A stretch of 64,000 nt of DNA from Rhodothermales bacterium (GCA_041391505.1 JAWKNW010000021.1:1-64000), one strand, 5' to 3'; counted from the stretch's first letter, positions 38,762 to 48,168 are shown. Notes: generated from the letters alone by a model not told the origin. Translations and numbers: made by a program.

Positions 38762-40429
38762 CTACTTCAGCAGCGTCACGGTCTGCGTGTCGGTAAACGT
38801 CTCGCCGATAACGCGGACGAGGTAGAGACCGCTGGGAAGGCCGGCGGCGTCGAGGGTGAACGTATGTGACCGGTTGGCGTCGAGCGGCGCGTCTTCCAGG
38901 TCGAGGACGCGGGCCCCGAGCACATTGTACAGCGAGACGCGCACGCGCTGGGCGGATTGCACCGCCACGGTAAGCTGGGTCTGCGGGTTAAACGGGTTCG
39001 GGAAGGCGGCGGACACCTCGTAGGCTTCGGTGGCCAGGATGGTCACGTCGCGCTCGCGGCTGTAGGTGAAGCCTCCGTCGAAATCGACCTGGCGGAGCCG
39101 GAAACGGTGGCTGCCGGGCGTCAGCCGGGGTGTCGTGAAGGCATACGAACGGGGTTCGGACGTCGTGCCGGCGCCGGGGACAAACCCGAGCGAGGCGAAC
39201 GCGCCGTCCGTCGTGCGGTACTCGACCTCAAAGCCGGCGTTGTTCGTTTCGCTGGCCGTACTCCAGGTCAACCGGGCGGAGCGCCCGTTGGCGATGGCCT
39301 CGAAGCGCGTCAGCTCTACGGGGAGGAGGTCGAGGCAGTCGCTGCCCAGCGGCCACCCCATGTCCTGAAAGATGCCGCAGACGATCGGGCCCGGCAGATG
39401 GACCGCCTCGTTGCTGTTCAGCGCCGGCGTCATGAGGGCGTTCGCCGTGTTATGGAACGACGACTCGTCGAGGTGCGCGAAGCTCGATCCGGCATCCCAT
39501 TCCGCCGGCGCGAAGAGCCTCGGGCCGCCGGCGCCGTGAGCATAGCGGGCGGCGGGGCCGTCGAAAAAGACGCCGGCGCCCGATCCGCCCTGGAGGGCGT
39601 CACCGAGCGTCGTCGAGTTCATCGGGAAGGAGCCCGTCTCGAGCAACGAAACGCCCGACGTGGCGGCGTTCGTCGTGAAACGGTCGTAGATGCTGGGCGG
39701 GTCGGAGAAGCAGCCATGGCCGGCGGTGCCGTCGCATTCGATGGAGCCGCCGCTTCCGAGGCCGTCATCGACGTCCGCCGTGCCCGTGAAGCCGAGCCCG
39801 TGGCCGATTTCGTGGAGCACCACGCTGACGAAATCCACCTGGTTCGGGCCGGGGTTGGCGTCGGTGCCGAAATACCAGAGCGGGGACCCCGGGTCGTCGC
39901 AGGCCCGGTTGAAGCGGGCGATGATGTCGGCGGATCCGGGGACGAAGTTGGATCCGATCATGGCCTCGACCTGGGCGATCGGGTAGTAGGTGTCCGCCTC
40001 GCCGGCGCCGAAGTCGCTGATGAAAAACGTGGGACCGGCGGATCCGAGCGTCACGCTCTGGTTGAGATCGCACCCACCGAGGCCGGCCCACGTCGCATCG
40101 ACGGCGATGGGCACGGCCGACTCGATGTGCGTGGCCCAGATGCCCAGCGCATAGTCGAAGGCATCCTTGGCTTCCTGGGGCCAGGGGTCGTCCATGGCCG
40201 CATCGAGGTAGTTGACGCTGAACGTAGCCGACGCCGCGCCGGCTTTGCCCGGCGTCGTGCGGGGGCCGAACGAAACGCCCAGATCTTCGGGTACGGCTTT
40301 GAGAATACAGACCGCTTCAGGCGGAGGGGCGATGTGGTATCGGGCCTGGGCGGACGTCAGGGATTGCGCCTGGACAGGCACAAGCGTGGCGCTGGCAAGC
40401 AACAGCGCCGGCAAAAAAGTTCGTCGCAT
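38762..40429 (-). CDS. Secreted zinc metalloprotease with T9SS sorting domain
   Basis: 555 residues. Signal peptide ending VQAQ, a protease domain with the zinc motif VVLHEIGHGLGF (His206, Glu207, His210) and a later Met-turn-like segment (NALMTPAL, about 333) followed by FQDMGWPL. A fibronectin-like domain (about 375-470) precedes the T9SS tail (FPNPFNPQTQLTVAV ... VTLLK). The motif resembles metzincins, but the third ligand expected at the HExxHxxGxxH position is Gly. The third zinc ligand must therefore lie elsewhere or the fold differs. The protein should be exported and attached to the surface or released. Substrate unknown. The gene is convergent with gyrA. Confidence 0.82.
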   Translation of the reverse strand: MRRTFLPALLLASATLVPVQAQSLTSAQARYHIAPPPEAVCILKAVPEDLGVSFGPRTTPGKAGAASATFSVNYLDAAMDDPWPQEAKDAFDYALGIWATHIESAVPIAVDATWAGLGGCDLNQSVTLGSAGPTFFISDFGAGEADTYYPIAQVEAMIGSNFVPGSADIIARFNRACDDPGSPLWYFGTDANPGPNQVDFVSVVLHEIGHGLGFTGTADVDDGLGSGGSIECDGTAGHGCFSDPPSIYDRFTTNAATSGVSLLETGSFPMNSTTLGDALQGGSGAGVFFDGPAARYAHGAGGPRLFAPAEWDAGSSFAHLDESSFHNTANALMTPALNSNEAVHLPGPIVCGIFQDMGWPLGSDCLDLLPVELTRFEAIANGRSARLTWSTASETNNAGFEVEYRTTDGAFASLGFVPGAGTTSEPRSYAFTTPRLTPGSHRFRLRQVDFDGGFTYSRERDVTILATEAYEVSAAFPNPFNPQTQLTVAVQSAQRVRVSLYNVLGARVLDLEDAPLDANRSHTFTLDAAGLPSGLYLVRVIGETFTDTQTVTLLK

Positions 40430-40841
40430 GGAAGTTCACCGGGGAGGGGCGAGTCTTGACGCATCGCGATGGGCCGCCTCAGGGGGTATCACGGCTCTGG
40501 ATTGGCTACTCCTCGAAGGATCGTACATCGGATGCGAGACGCGCATTCAATAAGAACCGTCTCGGCGACGACTACGTCAACTATTATGCCTTCGTCCGAT
40601 GGATTATCGTTCCGTGGCAAACGATAGAGGCCTCCAGGAAGTCCGGCTGAGGGTTCGGGGCAGCCGGAAGGCGCATGCGCGTTTCACCGAGAGGCCGCGC
40701 CGGCGAGGAAGCAGCCTATCTACCCTTCGATCCGCCCGGGCCCGTGTGCTGGAATTCGGACGAAGGATTTAGGTATGGGAGGTTGGGAGTGGGGGGGTGA
40801 GGGGGGCAGATCCTGAGGCACCTCCGCACTCCCACACCCAC
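40430..40841. other. Intergenic region with G-rich tract
   Basis: 412 bases without a gene. A G-rich stretch at 40772-40806 (ggtatgggaggttggg, then a run of seven G) resembles a decayed version of the minus-strand minisatellite at 47487-47566, which contains the same gtatgggagg core. Confidence 0.4.
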
Positions 40842-42185
40842 TCACGCCACCTTGGCCAGCGCTTTTCCCAGGATCTCCAGGCCCTGATCGATCTCGTCCG
40901 GGGTGATCGTGAGCGGCGGGCGGAAGCGGACGGAGTGCGTGCCGCAGCCCAGCACGAGGACGCCCTGCTGGTAGGTCTCGTTGAGGAAGCGGCCGCGGTA
41001 GTCGGCCGAAGGCAGGTCGAAGGCGCACATGAGGCCGCGGCCGCGGACGTTCGTGACCGAGGGATGCCGTTCGGCGAACGCGTGGAGTTGCTTGAGGAGG
41101 TGCGCGCCGGTCTCGGCGGCGTTATCGACCAGGTGATCTTCCTCCATGACCTCGAGGATGCGGTCGAAACGCACCATGTCGACCAGGTTGCCGCCCCAGG
41201 TGGAGTTGATGCGGCTGGCGGTCTTGAACACGTGGCCGTCGACTTCATCCAGTTTGGGGCCGGCGAGAATGCCGCACACCTGCGTCTTTTTGCCGAAGGC
41301 GATGATGTCCGGTTCCACGCCCAGCGCCTGGTGCGCCCAGAACGTTCCCGTGATGCCGACGCCGCTCTGGACTTCGTCGAAGATCATCAGCGCGTCGTTC
41401 TCGTGGGCGAGGTTCTTGAGCTGCTGGAGGAATTCGGGGCGGAAGTGGTTGTCGCCGCCTTCGCCCTGGATCGGCTCAATGATGATGCAGGCGATGTCGT
41501 CCTTCCGCTCGCGGAAGTACGTCTTGGCCTGGGCCAGCGCCATCGATTCCATCCGCAGCACCTCGGTCATCCGCTCATCGGTCAGCGGGAAGGACAGTTT
41601 CGGGTTGAGGATGCGGGGCCAGTCGAATTTCGGGAAATACTGCGTCTTGCGCGGATCGGCCGTGTTGGTCAGCGAGAGTGTGTAGCCCGAGCGGCCGTGG
41701 AAGGCCTGGTCGAAGTGCAGGACCTGCTGCCCGACTTCGCGCCGGAAGCCCTTCCGGTGATTGAGCCGCACCTTCCAGTCGAAGGCCGTTTTGAGCGCGT
41801 TCTCGACGGCGAGCGCCCCGCCGGACACGAAGAAGGCGTAGGGCAGGTAGGAGGGGATGCCGACCCGGCTGAACGTGTCCAGGAAACGTGCCATGTGCAC
41901 CGTGTACACATCCGAGTTGGTGATCTTGTTCATCGCGGCTTCCATGAGGCGCTTCCGGAAGCCGGCGTCGCCCGTCAGCTTGGGGTGGTTCATCCCGAGC
42001 GCATTCGAGGCGAAGAAGCCAAAAAAATCGATAAACCCTTGCCCGGTCGATGCGTCGATCAGGTTCACGCCCTGGCTTTTTTCCATGTCCAGCACCAGGT
42101 GCAGCCCATCCGTGAGCATATGGCGGGACAGGGTGGAACGAACGGTCTCCGGCGTGATCGAGCGCGTATCTAATACGGTTTGCAT
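40842..42185 (-). CDS. lat: L-lysine 6-transaminase
   Basis: 447 residues, a class III PLP aminotransferase. It moves the epsilon-amino group of lysine to 2-oxoglutarate, giving aminoadipate semialdehyde. The Lat-type segments FFVSGGALAVENALKTAFDW, FHGRSGYTLSLTNT and IIIEPIQGEGGDNHF are visible; the PLP-binding Lys is probably in IIAFGKKTQVCG. Length matches the family. ATG 42185 fits the conserved N-terminus; the frame stays open to 42599 without family similarity. It is divergent from lipA. No ring-closing or semialdehyde dehydrogenase gene is adjacent, so the fate of the product is not visible here. Confidence 0.9.
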   Translation of the reverse strand: MQTVLDTRSITPETVRSTLSRHMLTDGLHLVLDMEKSQGVNLIDASTGQGFIDFFGFFASNALGMNHPKLTGDAGFRKRLMEAAMNKITNSDVYTVHMARFLDTFSRVGIPSYLPYAFFVSGGALAVENALKTAFDWKVRLNHRKGFRREVGQQVLHFDQAFHGRSGYTLSLTNTADPRKTQYFPKFDWPRILNPKLSFPLTDERMTEVLRMESMALAQAKTYFRERKDDIACIIIEPIQGEGGDNHFRPEFLQQLKNLAHENDALMIFDEVQSGVGITGTFWAHQALGVEPDIIAFGKKTQVCGILAGPKLDEVDGHVFKTASRINSTWGGNLVDMVRFDRILEVMEEDHLVDNAAETGAHLLKQLHAFAERHPSVTNVRGRGLMCAFDLPSADYRGRFLNETYQQGVLVLGCGTHSVRFRPPLTITPDEIDQGLEILGKALAKVA

Positions 42186-42405
42186 AGTGTCTTGACAGAT
42201 TCCAGATCTATAGCGAAAAACAGGGTGTCGTGGCGACGCATGGCGCCCCGTGGATCGCCCGAAAGGGGGATCATTATTGGCGGGAAGGGGTAGCCAAGTC
42301 AACTCACGAGGAGGTCGTTTTGCTTCCTTCAGGATCGGCAGAAAGCCCCATTCTATTAGCGAAGCGACGGCATTCCGCTGTACAGAATACCCACGACCAT
42401 ACCCT

Positions 42406-43407
42406 ATGTCTGATTCTCCTTTGCCGAATACGGGCGCCAAAAAGCCCTTGCATCCGGGAGAAGTTGCATTAAAACGGGTAAAGAAAGAACCGCTCCTTCC
42501 AACGGGTGATGGAGATTCCGGTTTCTTCGAGTTGCCCGTGATCGATAAGCCTGTCGTCGCCAACGACCGGGGCCGCCGGCCGGACTGGCTGCGCGTCAAG
42601 CTGCCCTACGGCGAGACGTACCGGCAGCTCGTCGACATCATCGATTCGCACCAGCTGCACACCGTCTGCCAGAGCGCGCGATGCCCCAACATGGGCGAGT
42701 GCTGGACGGCCGGCACGGCGACGTTCATGATCCTCGGCAACGTCTGCACCCGCTCCTGCGGGTTCTGCGCCATCGCCACCGGCCGGCCGGATGCCGGCCT
42801 GGATTGGGACGAGCCGCGGCGGGTGGCCGAGGCCGCGCGCCTCATGGGCCTCCGGCATGCCGTGGTCACCAGCGTCAACCGCGACGAGCGCAAGGACGGC
42901 GGCGCGCCGATCTTCGCCGAGACCATCCGCATGATCCGGGAGTACCAGCCCGGCTGCACCGTCGAGGTGCTCATACCCGACTTTCGCGGCATCTGGGAGG
43001 CGCTCGACGTCGTGCTCGATGCCCGTCCGGAGCTGCTCAACCACAATGTCGAGACGGTGCCCCGGCTCTACCGCCGCGTGCGCCCGCAGGCGAACTACCA
43101 GCGTTCGCTCGACGTGCTCAAACGCGCTAAGGACCAGGGCCTGCGCACGAAGAGCGGCATCATGGTGGGCCTGGGTGAGACCGAAGAGGAAGTGCTTGCG
43201 TTGATGGACGACTTCGCGGCGATCGAGCTCGACGTCATGACCATCGGACAATACCTGCAGCCGACGCGGATGCATCTGCCGGTGGAGGCATTCATCCACC
43301 CCGATGTATTCGTCGCCTATAAACAGGCCGGCGAGGCGAAGGGCATCGATCACGTCGAGAGCGGCCCCCTCGTGCGGTCGTCGTACCATGCCGAACGGCA
43401 CGTATAA
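42406..43407 (+). CDS. lipA: Lipoyl synthase
   Basis: 333 residues. Radical-SAM enzyme inserting two sulfurs into octanoyl groups on lipoyl domains. Both Fe-S clusters are visible: the auxiliary-cluster motif CQSARCPNMGEC and the radical-SAM motif CTRSCGFC. The C-terminal RSSYHA motif is also present. The N-terminal extension of about 60 residues before LRVKLPYG is longer than in E. coli LipA and polar. I chose ATG 42406; the frame is open upstream to 42250. A 220-base region separates it from the divergent lat gene and should hold both promoters. Confidence 0.95.
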   Translation: MSDSPLPNTGAKKPLHPGEVALKRVKKEPLLPTGDGDSGFFELPVIDKPVVANDRGRRPDWLRVKLPYGETYRQLVDIIDSHQLHTVCQSARCPNMGECWTAGTATFMILGNVCTRSCGFCAIATGRPDAGLDWDEPRRVAEAARLMGLRHAVVTSVNRDERKDGGAPIFAETIRMIREYQPGCTVEVLIPDFRGIWEALDVVLDARPELLNHNVETVPRLYRRVRPQANYQRSLDVLKRAKDQGLRTKSGIMVGLGETEEEVLALMDDFAAIELDVMTIGQYLQPTRMHLPVEAFIHPDVFVAYKQAGEAKGIDHVESGPLVRSSYHAERHV

Positions 43408-43454
43408 TCACCCCTTTCAATCAGACAACCTACCTCTCATTCCATACGAAAAAC

Positions 43455-43883
43455 ATGGCGAGTGAACGTACATTGACCATTTTGAAGCCGGATTGCGTCA
43501 GGAAAGAGCTGATCGGCGAAGTGACGAGCCGCATCCAGAAGGCCGGCTTCAAGATTCGCGCGATGAAGCTGATGAAGCTGAGCAAGATCGAGGCGGAAGG
43601 ATTTTACGCCGTACACCGTGGCCGGCCTTTCTTCGAGGAACTCACCGCGTTCATGTCCAGCGGACCCTGCGTCCCGATGGTGCTGGAGAAGGACAGCGCG
43701 GTGGCCGATTTCCGTACGCTGATCGGCGCCACCAACCCCGCCCAGGCGGCGGAAGGCACCATCCGGAAGGCCTATGCCGACTCGGTCGGCGAGAACATCA
43801 TTCACGGCTCGGATTCCGACGAAAACGCCCGCATCGAGGCGGCGTATTTTTTCCCGGAGTACGAAATCGTCTCCAACAGCTGA
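43455..43883 (+). CDS. ndk: Nucleoside diphosphate kinase
   Basis: 142 residues, standard length. Transfers the gamma-phosphate between nucleoside di- and triphosphates through a phospho-His. The N-terminal ERTLTILKPDCV and the active-site NIIHGSDS (His117) are both present, as is the ATNP..A.EGTIR segment. It lies 47 bases after lipA and 8 bases before the NamZ gene, all on the plus strand, so the three may share a transcript. Confidence 0.97.
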   Translation: MASERTLTILKPDCVRKELIGEVTSRIQKAGFKIRAMKLMKLSKIEAEGFYAVHRGRPFFEELTAFMSSGPCVPMVLEKDSAVADFRTLIGATNPAQAAEGTIRKAYADSVGENIIHGSDSDENARIEAAYFFPEYEIVSNS

Positions 43884-43891
43884 GCCGGACG

Positions 43892-45205
43892 ATGACCGAA
43901 AGGCAGGTATCGGGCGAATCGGTGCGTCGCAAGGCGAACCGGTTCGCCTTTTTTGTTCTGGGCATGGCCATCCTCGCGGGCTGCGCCGGCTCCACCGCCG
44001 GCCCGGAGGCCTCGCATACTCCGCCGAGGGTTCGGATCGGCGCCGAGGCGCTCGCGGATGACGACTATGCGCTGCTGGCCGGCAAACGCGTCGGCCTGAT
44101 CGCCAACCATACCTCGATGATCGACTCGGTCCATCTCGCCGATCGCCTCCACGAGGCGCCGGGGGTGACGCTCGCCGCCCTGTTCGGCCCCGAGCACGGC
44201 CTCCGGGGCGACGCGGCGGCCGGGGAACACGTCGAGAGCGGTCGCGATGAGCGCACCGGCGTGCCGATCTACAGCCTCTATGGCAGCCGGCGAAAGCCCT
44301 CGCCCGAGGAGATGGCCTCGATCGATGTGCTCGTGTTCGACATCCAGGATGTGGGCGCCCGGTTCTACACGTACATCTCCACCATGGGGCTTGCGATGCA
44401 GGCCGCCGCCGAGGCCGGCGTGCCGTTCGTCGTGCTCGACCGCCCCAACCCGCTCGGTGGCGAACACGTCGAGGGCTTCGTGCTCGACATGGCCCACACG
44501 TCGTTCGTCGGCGCCTACCCGATACCGGTCACCCACGGCCTGACGGTGGGCGAACTCGCGCGGATGATCCAGGGCGAAGGCTGGGTGGAAGGCCTCGAGT
44601 CGCTGGTGCTGCACGTCGTCCCGATGGCAGGGTGGACGCGGGGGATGCTCTGGAGCGAGACCGGGCTGTCGTGGCGGCCGACGAGTCCGAACATCCCGGA
44701 CCTCGAGACGGCGCTCGTGTATCCGGGCACCTGTTTCTTCGAGGCGGTCGAGGCCAGCGAGGGCCGCGGCACCCGCGAGCCGTTCAAGATGGTGGGGGCG
44801 ACCTGGGCCAATGGCCGCCGGCTGGCCGATACCCTCAACGCGCTGGCGATACCTGGTCTGCATTTCGATCCGGCCGAGTTCATCCCCCAGCCCATCGCCG
44901 GCATGGCCACGTCGCCCCGGTTCGAGGGCGAGGCGGTGCGCGGCGTGCGGCTTACGGTAACCGATGCGCATGCGCTCCGGCCCGTCGCAGCCGGCATGCA
45001 TCTGGTGGAGGCGTTCTACCGCATGGCGCCGACCGCCGAGCGGGCGTCGTTTCTCAATGCGAACTGGCTGAGCCGGCTGGCGGGCACGACGCGCCTCGAG
45101 GCGCAGCTCAGGGCCGGCGAGACGGCGGATCAGATCGTGGCGTCGTGGAAAGAGGACGTGGCGGCCTTCAAGGTGCTCCGGACCCCGTATCTGCTGTATC
45201 CCTGA
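43892..45205 (+). CDS. namZ: DUF1343 / NamZ-type exo-beta-N-acetylmuramidase lipoprotein
   Basis: 437 residues. Lipoprotein signal peptide with lipobox ILAGC (Cys31). The body carries the DUF1343 hallmarks: GKRVGLIANHTSMID, LFGPEHGLRGDAAAGEHV, VFDIQDVGARFYTYISTM and DRPNPLGGEHVEG. The characterised member of this family removes N-acetylmuramic acid from the non-reducing end of wall fragments, so a role in peptidoglycan recycling is expected; it should act in the periplasm or on the outer membrane. It starts 8 bases after ndk. Confidence 0.87.
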   Translation: MTERQVSGESVRRKANRFAFFVLGMAILAGCAGSTAGPEASHTPPRVRIGAEALADDDYALLAGKRVGLIANHTSMIDSVHLADRLHEAPGVTLAALFGPEHGLRGDAAAGEHVESGRDERTGVPIYSLYGSRRKPSPEEMASIDVLVFDIQDVGARFYTYISTMGLAMQAAAEAGVPFVVLDRPNPLGGEHVEGFVLDMAHTSFVGAYPIPVTHGLTVGELARMIQGEGWVEGLESLVLHVVPMAGWTRGMLWSETGLSWRPTSPNIPDLETALVYPGTCFFEAVEASEGRGTREPFKMVGATWANGRRLADTLNALAIPGLHFDPAEFIPQPIAGMATSPRFEGEAVRGVRLTVTDAHALRPVAAGMHLVEAFYRMAPTAERASFLNANWLSRLAGTTRLEAQLRAGETADQIVASWKEDVAAFKVLRTPYLLYP

Positions 45206-45227
45206 CGGTGCGAACGGGCGGGGCCGG

Positions 45228-45554
45228 CTAGGCCTGCTCCACCGTTTCTTCGGGCGCAGGCCGGTTTTGGGGGCGCCACAGGATGGCGTAGATGATCTCG
45301 AGGTAGCCCCCGAGCAGGAGGATGGGCGCTACGTACAGCGAGATGAATCCGTCGACCTCGTTTTCCATCCGCATCAACACGTACCCGAGCACGACGAGCC
45401 CCACGCCAAGGAGCATCAGCAGGTAGTTGCGCGCGGTGAAGACCATCGCGGCGTTGCGCTTCGATGCCGCGCGGGTGGCGGTCCGTTTGTCGACGCCGGC
45501 AGCGCCCTGTCTGCGTCCCTGTCGCGCGCGCCGTGAAGAGGTCGGTTGTGCCAT
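45228..45554 (-). CDS. DUF3098 family small membrane protein
   Basis: 108 residues from ATG 45554. A basic, Ser/Arg-rich N-terminus is followed by VFTARNYLLMLLGVGLVVLG and a second hydrophobic segment, ISLYVAPILLLGGYLEIIYA, the two-helix pattern of DUF3098, which is common in Bacteroidota and of unknown function (often near ftsX). Here it is convergent with namZ (22-base gap) and no ftsX is seen. A 14-base direct repeat (tgaagaggtcggtt at 45534 and 45554) spans the start codon. Confidence 0.7.
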   Translation of the reverse strand: MAQPTSSRRARQGRRQGAAGVDKRTATRAASKRNAAMVFTARNYLLMLLGVGLVVLGYVLMRMENEVDGFISLYVAPILLLGGYLEIIYAILWRPQNRPAPEETVEQA

Positions 45555-45944
45555 GAAGAGGTCGGTTTCGTGTGCCGCGGTCCAGGCGGAATCGTTCGGC
45601 GAGTGGGTTGGGGGCAAACCCTCCGACGCCCGGGGTGTTCCTGTCCGCTACGGTGGGATGCCGGCGGCGGGGCGATTCCCGGTACGGTGCTTGTATGGTA
45701 GTTCCTGCATTCGTATAAAGGCTCTGGAACGGTACGAAGTGCCTGCGATACAAGAAGCAAGCAGGATCGGACGAAGCGCGCATCTTGAGCCGTTTGCAAG
45801 GGTCAAAGGCGCACCGGCCGTTTGCTGCAGGATGACCCGTCGCCGGCAGAAATTTCCTATACTGCGGGCGGCAGCGGGGCCACCATACGGCAGGTTGTAT
45901 CGGTTGCCGCGACCCACACGCTTTTGAATACGGGTAGTCTACAC
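45555..45944. other. Divergent intergenic region between the DUF3098 and dacB genes
   Basis: 390 bases. Open frames exist in it on both strands but none shows a family pattern. It should contain the promoters for the DUF3098 gene (minus) and dacB (plus). No hairpin or palindrome of note. Confidence 0.4.
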
Positions 45945-47390
45945 ATGAATCTTCGCTTCTCTGCGGCGATGCGGCTGACCGCGCTGTTCGTGCTCGTCGG
46001 CCTCTTCAACGGGGGCGCCGTCGCGCCGGCATCGCTATCGGATCAGATCGAGCGCCTCGTCAACGATCCATCCGTCAACGCCGCCATCTGGGGGGTATAC
46101 GTCCGCGACCTCAGCTCGGGGCGCGTGGTGTATACCCAGAACAGCGACAAGACGCTCATGCCGGCGTCCAATCAGAAGCTGCTCACGACCGCCACCGCCC
46201 TCGACGTGCTCGGGCCCGACTACACCTACACGACGTCGCTCCATCTCCTGGGAGACATCGAGGCCGGCGTGCTCAAGGGGGATCTCATCCTCGAGGGCTC
46301 GGGCGACCCGACCTTTGCCAGCAGCGAGTTCCGCGGCAACAATCCGATGCAGACCTGGGCGCGCGGCCTCTCGGCGCAGGGGGTGACGCGGATCCAGGGC
46401 CGCATCATCGGCGACGACAACATCTTCGACGAATCGCCCTATCCCGAAGGGTGGGATGTGGGATACATCGCGACGGAATCGTTCGCGCCGGCGGTGAGCG
46501 GGATATCGGCGCTCGACAACACGGTAGTCGTGCAGATCCAGTCCGGCCGTGTGGGCGAAGCGCCCATCATCAACGCGAAGCCGGGCGGCTACCTCGACAT
46601 CCGCAACCAGGCCTCGACCAGCGCGCGCCGGCGGGGGCAGTCCATCCAGGTGCATCGCACGCTGGGCACGGAGCGGGTCCTTCTCGACGGGTCTGTGCCG
46701 CGCACCTACCGGCGCAGCGTCACCATCCCGGTTTCCAACCCGACCCTGCTCGCGCTGCACAGCTTCAAACAGGAACTGGAGGCCGTTGGCATCGCCGTCG
46801 ATGTTGTGCTGGTCGATATCGACGATCTCGAGCGACCGATCGACTACCGTCGGGCGCAGGAGCTGTTTACGTATCAGTCGCCGCCGCTCAGCGAGATCAT
46901 GATGCACATCAACAAGGAGAGCAACAACTTCTACGCAGAGCAGCTCTTTCGGACCTTCGGATGGGGTGGGTCGACCGACGGGGCGGAGAAACGGGTCAAG
47001 GAGTTTCTGAGGAAGTCGGGCATCCCGATGAACGGCGTTTCGGCGCGCGACGGCTCGGGGCTCTCCCGCAAGGACATGGTGACGCCGGAGACCATCGGCG
47101 AACTGCTCGCCTACATGAACCGGCATCCGCAGCGCGACACCTTCTTCCGCTCGCTTGCGCGCGGCGGCGAGGCGGAGACGACGCTCGATTACCGTCTCCG
47201 CGGCGAACCCGTGTGGGCCAAGACCGGCTCGCTCGAATACGTCCGCGCCCTGAGCGGCTACGCCCAGACCCCGGACGGCCGGCTGGTCGCCTTCTCGCTC
47301 ATCGCCAATAACTACACCGTCCCGAGCTATCGGATCATGCAGACGATGGACCGGGTGGTGCTCGCCATCACCCGTAGCGAGGACGCTTGA
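45945..47390 (+). CDS. dacB: D-alanyl-D-alanine carboxypeptidase / endopeptidase (PBP4, DacB family)
   Basis: 481 residues. Signal peptide (1-28), then a class C low-molecular-weight PBP. The active-site SxxK motif is SNQK (Ser75, Lys78, in LMPASNQKLLTTATALD); the SxN motif is SNN in NKESNNFYAEQLF; the KTG motif is in AKTGSLEYVRALSGY. A large insert domain (about 110-330) is typical of PBP4. It trims or cleaves peptidoglycan cross-links in the periplasm. I chose ATG 45945 because it opens on the signal peptide. Confidence 0.92.
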   Translation: MNLRFSAAMRLTALFVLVGLFNGGAVAPASLSDQIERLVNDPSVNAAIWGVYVRDLSSGRVVYTQNSDKTLMPASNQKLLTTATALDVLGPDYTYTTSLHLLGDIEAGVLKGDLILEGSGDPTFASSEFRGNNPMQTWARGLSAQGVTRIQGRIIGDDNIFDESPYPEGWDVGYIATESFAPAVSGISALDNTVVVQIQSGRVGEAPIINAKPGGYLDIRNQASTSARRRGQSIQVHRTLGTERVLLDGSVPRTYRRSVTIPVSNPTLLALHSFKQELEAVGIAVDVVLVDIDDLERPIDYRRAQELFTYQSPPLSEIMMHINKESNNFYAEQLFRTFGWGGSTDGAEKRVKEFLRKSGIPMNGVSARDGSGLSRKDMVTPETIGELLAYMNRHPQRDTFFRSLARGGEAETTLDYRLRGEPVWAKTGSLEYVRALSGYAQTPDGRLVAFSLIANNYTVPSYRIMQTMDRVVLAITRSEDA

Positions 47391-47486
47391 TCCCTGGCTA
47401 CTCCCCCGAATGCGCGGAATATGCAGTCTGGGAGTATGTGAGTTTGGGGGTTTGGGAGTACCCTTACCCTGGTCCACCAAAACAAC

Positions 47487-47566
47487 TCCCATACACCCAT
47501 CCTCCCATACACCCATCCTCCCATACACCCATCCTCCCATACACCCATCCTTTCATACACCCATCC
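47487..47566 (-). repeat. 16-bp minisatellite with regular G3N5 pattern on the minus strand
   Basis: Five tandem copies of a 16-base unit (plus strand TCCCATACACCCATCC; the last copy begins TTTCAT). On the minus strand this reads GGG-tgtat-GGG-aggat repeated, a regular G-quadruplex-capable array. It lies in the 304-base gap between dacB and mreD; no gene is supported in that gap. Confidence 0.9.
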
Positions 47567-47694
47567 TCCTGCCCGCAATCGGCTACGTGCACGAGTAGGG
47601 GGGATTACACAGCAGCCGCACTGGCACAACTTGCGACTCAGGCGTTAAAGGCGGAACTTCCCCCGTCGTTTTTCCCTTTCGCGCTCCGTCGTTC

Positions 47695-48168
47695 ATGCCC
47701 GTCTTCCTTCGCATTGCCCTCACCGGACTGCTGGCCGTGCTGGTTCAGTGGATCGTGCTGGGGAGATTGAGGCTCTGGGGGGCGTATCCGGACGGCATCC
47801 TCATCTACATCGCGTGGCTTGGCTTTGCCTATGGCCGGCGTGTAGGGGCGGTGTCGGGTTTTGCGCTGGGATTCCTGATGGATGTCATCTACGGGACGTG
47901 GGGCATCCAGATGTTCGTCAAGACCATCGTCGGCTTCATGGTCGGCTTTTTCCAGAACCCGGACCAGCGCGAAATGCCCATCATTCGTCCGCCGCAGGCC
48001 TTTCTGATGGGGCTGGTCATCGCCCTCCTCCATAACGGATTGCTCGTCGCCCTGCTCGTCCTGCAATCCGGCGCGCGGGACATCAGCCTGGTGCTCTCCC
48101 ACTGGATCGGCGCCGCGTTCTACACCGCCGTCGTCGCCAACATCGCCGCGCGCTTCGTTTCCCGCTAG
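47695..48168 (+). CDS. mreD: MreD-like rod-shape-determining membrane protein
   Basis: 157 residues, almost entirely hydrophobic, with about five membrane helices (e.g. LRIALTGLLAVLVQWIVLG, VGAVSGFALGFLMDVIYG). The GFALGFLMDV segment and size fit MreD, part of the elongasome with MreB and MreC. The mreB and mreC genes are not adjacent, which is unusual, so the call rests on the protein pattern alone. It is convergent with dapA with only 15 bases between the stops. Confidence 0.7.
   Translation: MPVFLRIALTGLLAVLVQWIVLGRLRLWGAYPDGILIYIAWLGFAYGRRVGAVSGFALGFLMDVIYGTWGIQMFVKTIVGFMVGFFQNPDQREMPIIRPPQAFLMGLVIALLHNGLLVALLVLQSGARDISLVLSHWIGAAFYTAVVANIAARFVSR

Noticed and set aside
47487..47566. CRISPR-like or direct-repeat array of 16-bp units
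   Set aside because: No spacers, units are directly adjacent and too short; a minisatellite fits better.
47327..47629. Repeat-containing minus-strand frame across the minisatellite (GGWVYGRMGVWE-type protein)
   Set aside because: It exists only because the 16-bp unit stays open in that frame; no start signal or homologous domain.
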